In this document: positions 15,559-24,275 of the stretch, piece after piece
Layout of the letters: every line of letters starts with the position of its first letter
Numbering within the stretch: position 1 is the first letter of the stretch
Assembly: GCF_001278845.1 (NCBI RefSeq)
Contig: NZ_CP012590.1
Coordinates: 124,001-188,000, forward strand
DNA length: 64,000 nucleotides
DNA from: Actinomyces sp. oral taxon 414
Lineage (GTDB): Bacteria; Actinomycetota; Actinomycetes; Actinomycetales; Actinomycetaceae
Reading direction: 5' to 3'
The notes under the pieces: model-generated
What the model was told of the DNA's origin: nothing
Databases searched by the model: none
What the model saw: only the letters and a program-made list of their open reading frames with translations
Made by a program: the position numbers and the translations under genes

Positions 15559-18066
15559 ATGACCGTCGACGCGCGCACCCGCGCCTCATCCCGCTGCTAC
15601 CGGCTCGACCGCCTCGTGCGCGCCGACGAGCCCGCCGCTGTGTGCGCCGCGGTCTCCGGCCGCCTCCTCGGCGTCGTCGCCACGCTCGAGCCCGATGCCC
15701 GCCTCACCCTCACCATGAGCGCGCGGCGCCTGGGTGCCGTCACCATCCTGCTGCACGCCTCCGGCGTCGGCCCCGAGTTCGGCGACGACCTGGCCTGGTG
15801 CTGCCGAAGGATCCACGTGTGGGCCGAGGAGTCCGACCCCCCGCAGATCCCGCGTCCCGCCCGCCTCTACGAGATCGTCGCGGCGACCGAGGAGCGCGAG
15901 CGCTGGCCCGTGCGCGCCGACGCCGCACCCGACCCGGCCCCCGACCCGTGCGCCTCCGGCAGCCTGGCCACGCTGGACCCGCCCCCGACGACGCCGCACG
16001 GCATGTGGCCCGCCTACCTGCCCGGATCCGGCATGATGCTGCTGGAGGCCCTGCGCGACACCGGCGGGGTCCTGCGCCTCCACCTCGCCCCCGCCGGCCC
16101 GGTGGAGGCCCGGATGCTGGAGGACGTCGTCTCCCGCGCCGAGGGCTGGTCGGACGTCGCCGCGCTCGAGCGCATCGGCACCCCCGTGCGGATGCGGGCC
16201 CTGGTCGGCGCGCCCGGGGACCGGCGCCTGCCCGGGCGGCTCGCCGTCGCCCTCCACGCCGCCGCCAACGGCCTGCTCATCCGCCCCGCCGCCCAGGACC
16301 CCGAGCGTCTGTGGGAGGGCGACGCCGACCTGCTGCGCGGCCGGGCCGTGCCCGAGGCCATGGCCGCGGCCCTGACCCGCCTGCCGATCGCGGGCCCGAA
16401 GACCGTGGTCATGGGGGTGCGCTGCGTCCAGCCCGTGCTCTCCGACGTGCCGCTCGCCGACGAGACCCCCGAGACCCCCGAGGCCCTCGAGGCTTCCGAG
16501 ACTCCCAAGGTCCCCGAGGCCCCCGCGAGGGGTCTGCGCCTGGGCACCGCGATCACGCCCGAGGGCGGGCGCTCCCCGGTCCGCATCGCCCCGGGACTGC
16601 TGACCCGCCACGTGCACGTTGTGGGCGCCACGGGCACCGGCAAGTCGACGCTCCTGCGCGCGGTGGGCCACGGCGTCCTGAGCGCGGCGGCCGCGGGCGC
16701 CGTCGGCGGGCGGGGCGCGGCGAGCGCCGGCGGCGGCATGATGGTGCTCGACCCGCACGGCAGCACCGTCAACGCCATAATCGCCGAGGCCCCCGAGGAG
16801 GCCCTGGGGCGCATTACCCTGGTCCGCCTGGACGACACCGACCACCCCGTCCGTCTCAACCCCTTCCGCAGGCGGGACGCGGAGAAGGTCCTCGAGGACG
16901 TCATGAGCGTGCTCTACGAGATCTTCGACCCCCGCCACGAGGGGATCATCGGCCCGCGTTTCGAACGGATCTTCAGGCAGATCATGGCCGCCCAGCGGGC
17001 CCTGCTGGGCGATGACGCCACCCTGACCCTGGTGCCCGCCATGCTCGCAGACCGGGACTCCCTGCAGGGCCTGACCCGCGCCTTGGCCAAGACGGACCCG
17101 GTCCTCGCGCGCGAGATCCGCACCGAGCTCGCCGACAACAGAAGCAGCGACTTCTCCGACATCCTGGCCTGGGTCTCGTGCAAATTCGACCGCCTCGTGC
17201 GCTCGAGGGTCATGCGCGAGGTGTTCGGCAGCGGGCGGGAGACGCTCGACGTGGCCGGGATCATTGACACCGGTGGGATCCTGCTGGTCGACCTGGCCAC
17301 CCCGGCCGTGGGGGAGGACACCTCCCGCTTCGTGGCGATGACCCTGCTCATGGAGGCGGAGATGGCGCTGACCTCCCGACGGCGCACCGGGCGGGGCGCC
17401 CGCGGCCGGCACCCCGGGCGGGGCCCCGCCGGGCGCCCGGAGGCCGAGTGCGACCCCTTCCTCGTCGTCGTCGACGAGGTCCAGCGGGTCCAGTGCGACT
17501 CGCTGTCGCGCCTGCTCGCCGAGGGGCGCAAGTTCGGCGCCGGCGTCGTCCTGGCGCACCAGCATCTGGGCCAGCTCTCCCCCTCCATGCTCGGCGCCCT
17601 GGAGGCCAACGCCGCCACGCTGCTCGCCTTCCGCTCCTCGGGCGTGGACGCGGCGCGCGCGCACGACCGCCTGGGCACGTGGACGGGCGGTCCGCTCACG
17701 CGCCTGCCCTCCCTGCGCGCCGCCACGACGCTGGCCTCGCCGCACGGGCAGACGCAGGCCTTCACCCTGCAGGTGGATCACAATGAGCGGGTCGCCGCCC
17801 TCATCGACGACGACGAGGCCTGCGACCGGATCGACGCCGTCGAGGCGGCCCGGGTGCGCTGGAACGGTTTCGACCGGGCCCGCCCGTTGAACGCCGAGGA
17901 CCTGGAGAAGGCCCGGAAGCGGCTCCTCCAGCGAGCCTCCGACGGCCCGGCGGAGGAGGACAAGAAGGGCTCGGGGTCCTCCTCCTCGGGAACCTCCTTC
18001 CTGGACGAGTGGCTCGCCAATCGCCGGGCGTCCGGTGCGGACGGGAGCGCGAGCACGGCCTCGTAG
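15559..18066 (+). CDS. HerA/VirD4-like (DUF87-type) P-loop ATPase
   Basis: The start is ATG 15559, with GAGGAGA upstream; the frame is open further 5' but lacks a good start there. The 835-residue protein has an N-terminal non-ATPase half (1-330) and a Pro/Glu-rich linker. The C-terminal additional-strand ATPase domain has Walker A GATGTGKSTLL (near 356) and Walker B LVVVDEVQ (near 635), and ends in a charged, Ser-rich tail. Segments such as MVLDPHG and LLAEGRKFG...LAHQHLGQL match the HerA/VirD4/TraG-like family that pumps DNA or couples substrates. No membrane segment is seen. It heads an operon with TPR, FHA and PP2C genes, so its substrate may be protein or DNA in a signalling-controlled machine. 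Confidence 0.85.
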   Translation: MTVDARTRASSRCYRLDRLVRADEPAAVCAAVSGRLLGVVATLEPDARLTLTMSARRLGAVTILLHASGVGPEFGDDLAWCCRRIHVWAEESDPPQIPRPARLYEIVAATEERERWPVRADAAPDPAPDPCASGSLATLDPPPTTPHGMWPAYLPGSGMMLLEALRDTGGVLRLHLAPAGPVEARMLEDVVSRAEGWSDVAALERIGTPVRMRALVGAPGDRRLPGRLAVALHAAANGLLIRPAAQDPERLWEGDADLLRGRAVPEAMAAALTRLPIAGPKTVVMGVRCVQPVLSDVPLADETPETPEALEASETPKVPEAPARGLRLGTAITPEGGRSPVRIAPGLLTRHVHVVGATGTGKSTLLRAVGHGVLSAAAAGAVGGRGAASAGGGMMVLDPHGSTVNAIIAEAPEEALGRITLVRLDDTDHPVRLNPFRRRDAEKVLEDVMSVLYEIFDPRHEGIIGPRFERIFRQIMAAQRALLGDDATLTLVPAMLADRDSLQGLTRALAKTDPVLAREIRTELADNRSSDFSDILAWVSCKFDRLVRSRVMREVFGSGRETLDVAGIIDTGGILLVDLATPAVGEDTSRFVAMTLLMEAEMALTSRRRTGRGARGRHPGRGPAGRPEAECDPFLVVVDEVQRVQCDSLSRLLAEGRKFGAGVVLAHQHLGQLSPSMLGALEANAATLLAFRSSGVDAARAHDRLGTWTGGPLTRLPSLRAATTLASPHGQTQAFTLQVDHNERVAALIDDDEACDRIDAVEAARVRWNGFDRARPLNAEDLEKARKRLLQRASDGPAEEDKKGSGSSSSGTSFLDEWLANRRASGADGSASTAS

Positions 18067-18116
18067 GACGACGGGCGGACCAGCCGGTTCGGCCTCGCGC
18101 CGCCGGCCGGTCCGCG

Positions 18117-18150
18117 CCGCGGCCGTACGCGGCGCCCCGTACGGCCGCGG
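18117..18150 (+). terminator. Hairpin between the ATPase and TPR genes
   Basis: A perfect 12-bp inverted repeat (18117-18128 with 18139-18150) encloses a 10-base loop. There is no T-tract. It may attenuate or stabilise transcript between the ATPase and TPR genes. Confidence 0.4.
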
Positions 18151-18248
18151 CCCCGACGGTCGTGTACGAAGATGGGCGCAGTGAGCCCGGTCGGGCGCCG
18201 GCAGCGGACCGGCGGGACCAGCGGAACCGAGCAGTGAAAGGACTCGTC

Positions 18249-20030
18249 ATGGACGGCGAAGACCTCGGCCACAGGATTCAGACGCTGGCCCAGCGGGCCG
18301 TCGCCCTCGTCAACGCCGGCCAGAACGCGCAGGCGGTCGATCTCCTGCGCCGAGTTCTGGAGCTCACCCGGACCGTCCCCTCCCACTCGGCCCGCGATCA
18401 GATAGAGAGCGCCCTGCGCTGGCGCCTGGCCGTCGCGCTCCAGGCCCTGGGCCGCGACGGCGAGGCCGAGTCCGAACTGCGTCTGGGACTCGCCGCCCTC
18501 TCCCGCGCGCCCTACGTGCAGGACATCGAGCACGAGAGGGTCTGCACGCTCATCACTCTCGCCGAGCTGCTCGTCCAGCAGGTGCGCCTGGACGAGGCGG
18601 AGGAGGTCCTGCGCGAGTGCCGCGAGACGATCTCGGTGCCCGAGGACCACGTCCTGCGTCTGGCCTATCTCGACGCATTCGCCCAGTGGCTCAACACCTC
18701 CGGCCGCCACGCCGAGGCGGTCGCCCACCTGCGCCGCACGGTGGCGCACTACCGGCGGATCGAGGGGGCCGAGGTGAACCTGTGCTCCTCCCTGGAGCGG
18801 CTGGTGCTGGCGGAGTCCGCCATCGGCGACATCGACGCCGCCGTGAATCACGCCCGCGAGGTCGTCCAGATCCGCGAGAGGACCGGGGCTCCGGCCGTCT
18901 ACGTGGGTTCGGCCAGGGTGACCCTGGCCAACGTCCTCATGGCCGCGGGCAGGATGCAGGAGTTCAGCGAGGAGGTCGAAAGGGCCGGGGAGTTCCTGGC
19001 GGGCGATCCCGAGCAGGGGATCCGGGCCAAGTTCTTCCTCGTCCGCTCTTACAGGGAGGCGATGGCGTGCCGCTTCGCCCAGGCGCTGCGCCTCAGCGAG
19101 AAGGCCCTCGAGACAGCCCGCGGCGCCATTCGGCGCAAACCCATGTTGGAGGCCGAGTGCCTCATCGATATCGGGGGCGGGCGTTCGGTCCAGGGCGACT
19201 TCGGGGGCGCCGTCGCCGCCTTCGCGGAGGCCAAGACCATTCTCGTGGACTCCGGCGCGCCGCCCATGAGCGTCGTCATCTGCCTGGTGGGCGCGGCCAG
19301 GGCCTACTCGAGGGCGGGGCTCTTCCCCCTGGCGATGGCGGCCCTCGACGAGGCCCACGGCTTCCTGGGCCCGGACGCCCGCGGGCGCGAGAGGGTGCAC
19401 TTCGACTCCGCCCGGGCGCAGACCTTCCTGCGCTGGGCGCTCGACGTCGGCGACCCGGAGCAGACCGCCTCCCTGTGCCGGCTCGCCCTGGCGGTCGCCG
19501 TGCCCGCGATCATCCGGGCCGACGAGCAGCGCTTCCAGTTCGAGTCCGAGGGCGAGCGCTCTGCCTGGATCGGGGATTTGGAGCGCGGCTCCCTCATTGA
19601 CACCGCCTTCCTCGCCGCCCGCGAGATCGGCGACGCCGCCGTCATCTCCGATCTCATCGCCACCCTCAGGACGGTGGGAACGCTGGACCCGGCGGCGGGC
19701 GGGGCGGGCGGCGGGGGAGCGGACGGGGAGGCGGGCCGCGCGTCGGAGGCGCTCAGCATGATCGCCCGGGCCTCCGCCATTGGCGTGTCCGGCGCGGACG
19801 GCGTCGTCCAGGACCCGGAGGAGTCCGGGACCCGGGAGCCCGAGGAGCCCGAAACTCGGGACCCGGGCCTGACGGCGGCCCCGATGCTCGGGTCCCAGAG
19901 CGCCACGGGGACCGTCGGAGTCCCGCGCCGCCCGGGCCCCCGCCTGGTCCTCCCCTTCCGCCGGGTGGGGCTGGACGGATACCGGGAATCGTCCGGGCCC
20001 CGCGTCGCCGCGCGGGTGATGTACCGGTGA
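18249..20030 (+). CDS. TPR protein with shared CHAT-associated C-terminal domain (member A)
   Basis: The chosen start is ATG 18249, with AAAGGA upstream; GTG 18234 is an alternative. The 593-residue protein is built of TPR-like helical pairs up to about residue 400. It then has the C-terminal domain shared with the proteins at 28690, 30221 and 32478: a R.RF......R..W motif, ISDLIATLRTVGTL, a variable low-complexity linker and a closing PRRPGPRLVLPF...YR. In actinobacterial TPR-CHAT fusions a similar segment directly precedes the CHAT protease, as I recall the family, but this protein stops there. It lies between the HerA-like ATPase and the decayed FHA gene. A role as a protein-binding platform is inferred. 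Confidence 0.8.
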   Translation: MDGEDLGHRIQTLAQRAVALVNAGQNAQAVDLLRRVLELTRTVPSHSARDQIESALRWRLAVALQALGRDGEAESELRLGLAALSRAPYVQDIEHERVCTLITLAELLVQQVRLDEAEEVLRECRETISVPEDHVLRLAYLDAFAQWLNTSGRHAEAVAHLRRTVAHYRRIEGAEVNLCSSLERLVLAESAIGDIDAAVNHAREVVQIRERTGAPAVYVGSARVTLANVLMAAGRMQEFSEEVERAGEFLAGDPEQGIRAKFFLVRSYREAMACRFAQALRLSEKALETARGAIRRKPMLEAECLIDIGGGRSVQGDFGGAVAAFAEAKTILVDSGAPPMSVVICLVGAARAYSRAGLFPLAMAALDEAHGFLGPDARGRERVHFDSARAQTFLRWALDVGDPEQTASLCRLALAVAVPAIIRADEQRFQFESEGERSAWIGDLERGSLIDTAFLAAREIGDAAVISDLIATLRTVGTLDPAAGGAGGGGADGEAGRASEALSMIARASAIGVSGADGVVQDPEESGTREPEEPETRDPGLTAAPMLGSQSATGTVGVPRRPGPRLVLPFRRVGLDGYRESSGPRVAARVMYR

Positions 20031-20041
20031 CCGGGAGGAGC

Positions 20042-20475
20042 ATGCGGGGCGATCGACGCCGCGCGTGAGCAGGTCCGAGAGGGGTCCGCCAAGGAGATTA
20101 TGCGCCGCCTTCACGGCGGCGCCGAGCTGGCGGACGTGCTTCTGTTCAGCGGCCGGACGGCCGCCGCAGCCGCCCGCCTCACCCCGGAGCTGTGGAGGAC
20201 CGTCGACGCCGCCGTGTGCGGGCCCTGCGGCCGGACCTGCCCGGCTCCCGCCCACTGAGGGCCAGCGCCAACCAGGTCCTGGAGATCCTCACCCCCTGGG
20301 CGGGGCCCGCTTCGCCCGCGCGCAGCGGCCCGGCGACAGGGCGATGCAGATCCACATCGAGGATGGCACTATGACGCTCATAGGCCTGCCCTCCTCGGGC
20401 GACCTGCCGCGCCTGGAAGCGGCCCTGCGCCGACGCGGAATCACGATGGAAGGACGATCATGGCAGACCAGGTGA
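20042..20475 (+). pseudogene. Decayed small gene with several frameshifts
   Basis: A strong ribosome-binding site (GGAGGAG) precedes ATG 20042, but that frame stops after eight codons. A coherent protein appears if the frame is changed about three times. The pieces are GAIDAAREQVREGSAKEIM and the residues after it (about 20047-20220), then RALRPDLPGS...ANQVLEILTPW, then the 43-residue piece starting at ATG 20344 and ending at 20475. All three read like one helical protein of about 140 residues. An open 52-residue frame (20100-20258) and the 43-residue frame are the intact parts. Either the gene is dead or indel errors remain in this GC-rich stretch. Function is unknown. Confidence 0.5.
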
Positions 20476-20807
20476 CCCGTCCGCTGTGCGGCCTGCACCC
20501 CGTCTCGAACGACTACTGCCCCACGCTGCTCACCGAGATCCCGCCGGGCCTCCTCTCCGGCGGCCCCGGGGGAGGAGTGCATGTGGTGCGGGCGGGCGCC
20601 GCACGACTACGACGCCGTGTCCCGCCGCCACTGCCTCATCACCATCGCGCCCGACGGCGCCCGGGTCTGCGTCCGGACCCGGACTCGGCCAACGGCATCT
20701 GGCTCGGGGACGACCCCGTGCAGATCCGCCCTGGGAAGACGCGAACGGCCGCACTGCTGGTGCGCCTGCGCCTGGGGCTGCACCTCTCGACCACCATCGG
20801 CGCATAA
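20460..20807 (+). pseudogene. FHA-domain protein broken by two compensating frameshifts
   Basis: The frame starting at ATG 20460 stays open to 20807, but its middle is not protein-like. In the second frame the middle (about 20563-20675) reads CMWCGRAPHDYDAVSRRHCLI plus following residues, which includes the SRRH core motif of FHA domains. The first frame then resumes with the NGIWLGDDPVQI segment typical of the FHA C-terminal strands. An extra base near 20562 and a missing base near 20675, both in G/C runs, would explain this. If repaired it would be a small phosphothreonine-binding protein of about 115 residues, next to the PP2C gene at 20816. Confidence 0.6.
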
Positions 20808-20815
20808 GGAGCAGG

Positions 20816-21679
20816 ATGATGACCACCCAAGCGGATTCGGCCCCCGGAACGACGGCGCGCGCCGTCACGGCCACGATCTGCGGCCAGACCGAGGTCGGCC
20901 CGGTGCGCCCGGGCAACCAGGACGCCATCGTCGTCGCCTCCGCCGTCGCCGCCGTCACCGGCACCCGGCTGACGTGGACCGGCCGGGTACTGGAGGCGGG
21001 CGCGGTGGTGGCCGTCGTCGACGGCATGGGCGGCTACGCGGGCGGCGCCGACGCGGCGGTGCTGGCGGCCACGGCCCTGGCCGAGGCGGACCCGGGCCGG
21101 GCCCCGGAGGACTGGGACGCCTGGTTCGAGGCGCTGTCGGGCCGCATCACCCGGGCGGGCCGCGCCTGGGACACCCCGGAGATGGGGGCCACGGCGGCGG
21201 TCCTGGCGATCAGGCCCGCCGGACTGGTCATGGCCAATGTCGGCGACTGTCGGATCTACCGGGTGGCCGGCGGGCGCCTGGGGCGCATGAGCATCGACGA
21301 CCGCACGCAGGATCCCGGCTCCTCCGCCGTCACCCAGGCCCTGGGCGGTTCGGCGCGGATCGACGCCCACGTGTGGGAGCAGGACCTCAAGGGCGGCACG
21401 GAGCGCTACGTGCTGTGCACCGACGGCGTGTGGGGCGCGCTCGAGCCCGCGGAGCTGCGCGGGCTGTGCGCCTCGGACCGCGCTCCCGACCGGGTCGTCG
21501 ACGCCGTCGTCTCGGCGATCTACGCCCGGCGGGCCGGCGACAACTGCTCCGTCGTCGTAGCGGACATCACCTCCGCCCCGGTCGAGGGCGTCCGCGGCCG
21601 CCACCTCGCCGCCTCCCCGGTGCGGTCGGTCGCCGTCGAGACGGCCCCCGCGGGCCGCGGCCGGAGGGCGGCCAGATGA
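20816..21679 (+). CDS. PP2C-family protein phosphatase
   Basis: The start is ATG 20816, or the ATG directly after it at 20819, with AAGGAGCAGG upstream. The 287-residue cytoplasmic protein is a nearly bare PP2C domain: RPGNQDA, VVDGMGGYAGG, ATAAVLAI, NVGDCRIYR, LCTDGVWGAL and GDNCSVVVADI give the full set of metal-binding residues. It should dephosphorylate Ser/Thr targets. No kinase gene lies in this operon, so its partner may be the kinase at 7994-9649 or one outside the window. It follows a broken FHA gene and overlaps the next gene by ATGA. Confidence 0.93.
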   Translation: MMTTQADSAPGTTARAVTATICGQTEVGPVRPGNQDAIVVASAVAAVTGTRLTWTGRVLEAGAVVAVVDGMGGYAGGADAAVLAATALAEADPGRAPEDWDAWFEALSGRITRAGRAWDTPEMGATAAVLAIRPAGLVMANVGDCRIYRVAGGRLGRMSIDDRTQDPGSSAVTQALGGSARIDAHVWEQDLKGGTERYVLCTDGVWGALEPAELRGLCASDRAPDRVVDAVVSAIYARRAGDNCSVVVADITSAPVEGVRGRHLAASPVRSVAVETAPAGRGRRAAR

Positions 21680-23127
21680 GCGACAACCCCACCGTCCCCG
21701 AGCTCATGCGCCTCCAGGCCATGCGCGACCCGCAGGGGCCGATCCACTACGAGGGTGCGGCCCTGGACGAGGACTCCCTCGCCCGTTGCATCCGCGCCGC
21801 CGACTCGGGCGACGAGGCGGCCCTCGACTGGCTCCACTCCTTGGTCTGCGAGCACGCCCTCACCGCGTACGCGGAGGCCTCCGACTCCGGGCGCGCCGCC
21901 AGGGCCGATCACCTGCTCGGCCGGTGGCGCGACCAGGCCGAGGCGCTGACCGACCCGCTCCCGGCCGACTACCAGGTCCTGGCGCGGCGGGCCTACCGCA
22001 CCGCCCTGCCCGAGATGTTTGCGATCGCCCTGCGGGACGGGGCGGGCGGCGCGGGCACCCGCATGGCCGCGGCCGCCAGGCGCGCGGCGGCCGACGACGT
22101 CGGGGCCATGCTCTGGGTCCGCGACGTCGTCGAACGGGTCAATGCCGCCGCCGACGACGACCTGGGGACCCTCGCGGTGGCCCGGGCAGTCCTCGTCAGG
22201 GCCGCCGACGACCGCAGGGCGCAGATCGCGCGCCGGGAGGCCCAGGATGCGCGGTGGGCCCAGGAGGAGGCCGCCGCCGCTTCGGCGACCCGGGAGAGGG
22301 AGAGGGTCGCCCGCCACAAGCGGCGCCTCTCGCGCCTGCCCGGCCAACTCTGCGCCCGCACCCTGACCAGTGCGATCTACTGCGCCCTGGCGGGATGGGC
22401 CCGGGCCGCGGTGGAGATCGGCTCGTCCTCGCCGTCGACCGACCTGATGCGGGCTTTCGCCCAGCCCATCCTGGTCGCCTGCCTCGTCAGCGCCGGCCTG
22501 GCCATGGTGGTCGACTGGTTCCTCGACAGCCCCAGCGGCAGCTTCAAGCTCCTGGCGACCTCGGCCGGTTTGCTCATCGGAGCGGGCGAGTGGGTCGCCT
22601 TCCTGTCCTCCTGGGTCAGCGGCACGACCGACGACGGGGACCTGGGCCTCATGCCCTGGGCCTTCGGCACCGGCTGGATGATCGGCGGGGCGCTCGACTT
22701 CATCGGCAGGCGGATCACCCAGCGCCACCCGAAGAACCACACGAATCAGAGCATCCGCTCGGCGCGGTTCTGGCTGAACCTGTCCACGACGCTGGCGGCC
22801 CTGACGGGGATCAGCGCCCTGTTCGCCGACAACTGCCTCGGCCGGTGCCGCACCGAGGCGCTGGCGGACATGACCCGGGTCTGTCAGAGGGCCGACTTCC
22901 TGCACGCCGACGTCCTCGGAATCGGCTCCTCGGCAGCGGTCGTCGTGGCCCTGGCCGTCCTCGTCTGCTTCCTGCGCCTGGCCGCCCCGATCGCGGCGCG
23001 GGCGTCCCAGCCCCTGGGGGCGGCGATGGCGGCGGCCGTGCCCGTCCTGGGCGTGATCACCCTGCTCGCCTACACACCCAACCCGGCGAGCCTGCTGGTG
23101 GGCGGGATCCTGGGGGGCGCCTCATGA
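21676..23127 (+). CDS. Membrane protein with cytoplasmic helical N-terminal domain
   Basis: The 483-residue protein starts at ATG 21676 inside the PP2C stop. Residues 1-215 are soluble and helical, ending in a charged coiled-coil (about 180-215). Residues about 225-483 hold around seven hydrophobic segments, including AQPILVACLVSAGLAMVVD and GSSAAVVVALAVLVC. I do not recognise the family. ATGA overlaps with both neighbours show tight coupling to the phosphatase and to the next membrane protein. It is a candidate membrane component or phospho-target. Confidence 0.8.
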   Translation: MSDNPTVPELMRLQAMRDPQGPIHYEGAALDEDSLARCIRAADSGDEAALDWLHSLVCEHALTAYAEASDSGRAARADHLLGRWRDQAEALTDPLPADYQVLARRAYRTALPEMFAIALRDGAGGAGTRMAAAARRAAADDVGAMLWVRDVVERVNAAADDDLGTLAVARAVLVRAADDRRAQIARREAQDARWAQEEAAAASATRERERVARHKRRLSRLPGQLCARTLTSAIYCALAGWARAAVEIGSSSPSTDLMRAFAQPILVACLVSAGLAMVVDWFLDSPSGSFKLLATSAGLLIGAGEWVAFLSSWVSGTTDDGDLGLMPWAFGTGWMIGGALDFIGRRITQRHPKNHTNQSIRSARFWLNLSTTLAALTGISALFADNCLGRCRTEALADMTRVCQRADFLHADVLGIGSSAAVVVALAVLVCFLRLAAPIAARASQPLGAAMAAAVPVLGVITLLAYTPNPASLLVGGILGGAS

Positions 23128-23921
23128 GCGCGCCCGACGGCGCGGCGGGCGCGGAGGCTCCGGTGGCGTCGGACGCCAGCGCCGGCTCCGGGCCCGGGGG
23201 GGCGGTGATCGTGCGAGCCCCCTTGAAGAACCTCCTCATCATGGTTCTCGTGCTGACGATCGGCCTGTCGCTGGCGCCGTACATCGTCGGAGTCGTCATG
23301 GACGTCTTCGCCGTCTCCGCGCACAGCGCCACGGGATGGGACCTGGGGGTTGGGTTCGTGGAGAATTCCCTGGGCATGTGGCCCGAGGGCGAGGTGATAG
23401 CCGCCATTATGTTCCACACGTCGATATTGATCCCGGAGCTGATCAGCGGCCTGTTCCAGGTGTTCCTGGTGATCGCACTGCGCGCCCTCGTGCCCCCGCT
23501 CCTCGCGAGGGAGAACACCGACTTCCGCGTCGGCAGGATCTTGGCCATCGGCATGGTGGACTCCCTCATCACCTGCCTCATCGCCATTGGCGTGAGCTGG
23601 TTGTTCGCCCTCGGAATGAATGGCATGTTCACCAGCTCCGTCACCGGGGCGTTCGCGCAGGTCCTCGTGGGAGTCGGGCTCCTGGTCGCTTTCGCGCTCG
23701 CAGTCCTGTACACCCTGGGTGTCTTCCGCGGTGGTGACTCCGTCTTCAACTTCTCGATCGTAACCTCCACGGGGCGCTTCGCCCTGACCACCTTCGCGCT
23801 CATCTCCTGGTCGCTCCACGGGCTGGCCGGGGGGCTGATCGGGGCCCTGACGGTGGTCCTGTGCATCGTGGGCTGCGCGGTCCTCGCCGTGGTCGATGGC
23901 AGGCAGTCGGGCTACTGGTGA
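23124..23921 (+). CDS. Polytopic membrane protein
   Basis: The 265-residue protein starts at ATG 23124 and overlaps the previous stop. After an Ala/Gly-rich N-terminus of about 30 residues it has about six membrane segments, for example NLLIMVLVLTIGLSLAPYIV and LTVVLCIVGCAVLAVVDG. The family is not recognised. It is the last gene of the plus-strand operon and is followed directly by a hairpin. It probably forms a membrane complex with the product of the preceding gene; this is inference. Confidence 0.8.
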   Translation: MSAPDGAAGAEAPVASDASAGSGPGGAVIVRAPLKNLLIMVLVLTIGLSLAPYIVGVVMDVFAVSAHSATGWDLGVGFVENSLGMWPEGEVIAAIMFHTSILIPELISGLFQVFLVIALRALVPPLLARENTDFRVGRILAIGMVDSLITCLIAIGVSWLFALGMNGMFTSSVTGAFAQVLVGVGLLVAFALAVLYTLGVFRGGDSVFNFSIVTSTGRFALTTFALISWSLHGLAGGLIGALTVVLCIVGCAVLAVVDGRQSGYW

Positions 23922-23922
23922 G

Positions 23923-23961
23923 GGCCTCGGCCCGTCCGACGACGACGGGCGGGCCGAGGCC
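23923..23961 (+). terminator. Terminator hairpin after the plus-strand operon
   Basis: A 16-bp inverted repeat with one mismatch (23923-23938 with 23946-23961) and a 7-base loop begins right after the stop of the last plus-strand gene. No T-run follows, as is usual for GC-rich actinobacteria. Confidence 0.7.
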
Positions 23962-24026
23962 GGCGGGCCCCGGACGCCGCGGGACGGCCCCGGCGACCGG
24001 CTGCCGGCCCGGAGAGGCCCCGCACG

Positions 24027-24071
24027 CCGGGGGACGGCCGGCGGAGCTCGACCCCGCCGGCCGTCCCCCGG
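24027..24071 (-). terminator. Terminator hairpin for the converging minus-strand genes
   Basis: A perfect 18-bp inverted repeat (24027-24044 with 24054-24071) with a 9-base loop lies 20 bp beyond the stop of the CxxC protein gene. It probably ends the minus-strand operon and backs up the plus-strand hairpin. Confidence 0.7.
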
Positions 24072-24091
24072 CCCTGCAGTATCCGTCCGCC

Positions 24092-24274
24092 TCACACGAG
24101 CCAGAAGGCTCCGTGCTCGGGGCAGACGACGCCGAGTCCGCAGGCGCGACACCCGTCCTCCCGCCACTGGCCCCGGCAGGCGGGGCACACGGTCAGGACG
24201 CGGTCGCACCAGCGGCACTGGCCGTGGGCCCGGGCGCGGTGAAGGGGGTTCTTCCAGACCCAGGACACCCACAT
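24092..24274 (-). CDS. Small CxxC (zinc-ribbon-like) protein, 60 aa
   Basis: The start is ATG 24274, one base after the stop of the preceding membrane-protein gene. The 60-residue product is dense in Cys and His: CRWC, CPAC, CRAC and VVCPEHG, which suggests two zinc-ribbon or rubredoxin-like knuckles. No enzyme motif is seen. Tight coupling to the membrane protein suggests a partner or regulatory subunit. A similar but unrelated CxxC mini-protein is encoded at 28012. Confidence 0.65.
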   Translation of the reverse strand: MWVSWVWKNPLHRARAHGQCRWCDRVLTVCPACRGQWREDGCRACGLGVVCPEHGAFWLV

Positions 24275-24275
24275 G

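Noticed and set aside
15559..18066. Conjugative coupling protein of an integrative element
   Set aside because: No relaxase, other secretion genes, integrase or attachment repeats were found in the window.
15586..20255. Very long minus-strand open frames (731 and 825 codons) opposite the ATPase and TPR genes
   Set aside because: They are antisense frames of GC-rich genes with third-position bias; they encode Gly/Arg/Pro/His-rich non-protein-like sequence and lack start signals.
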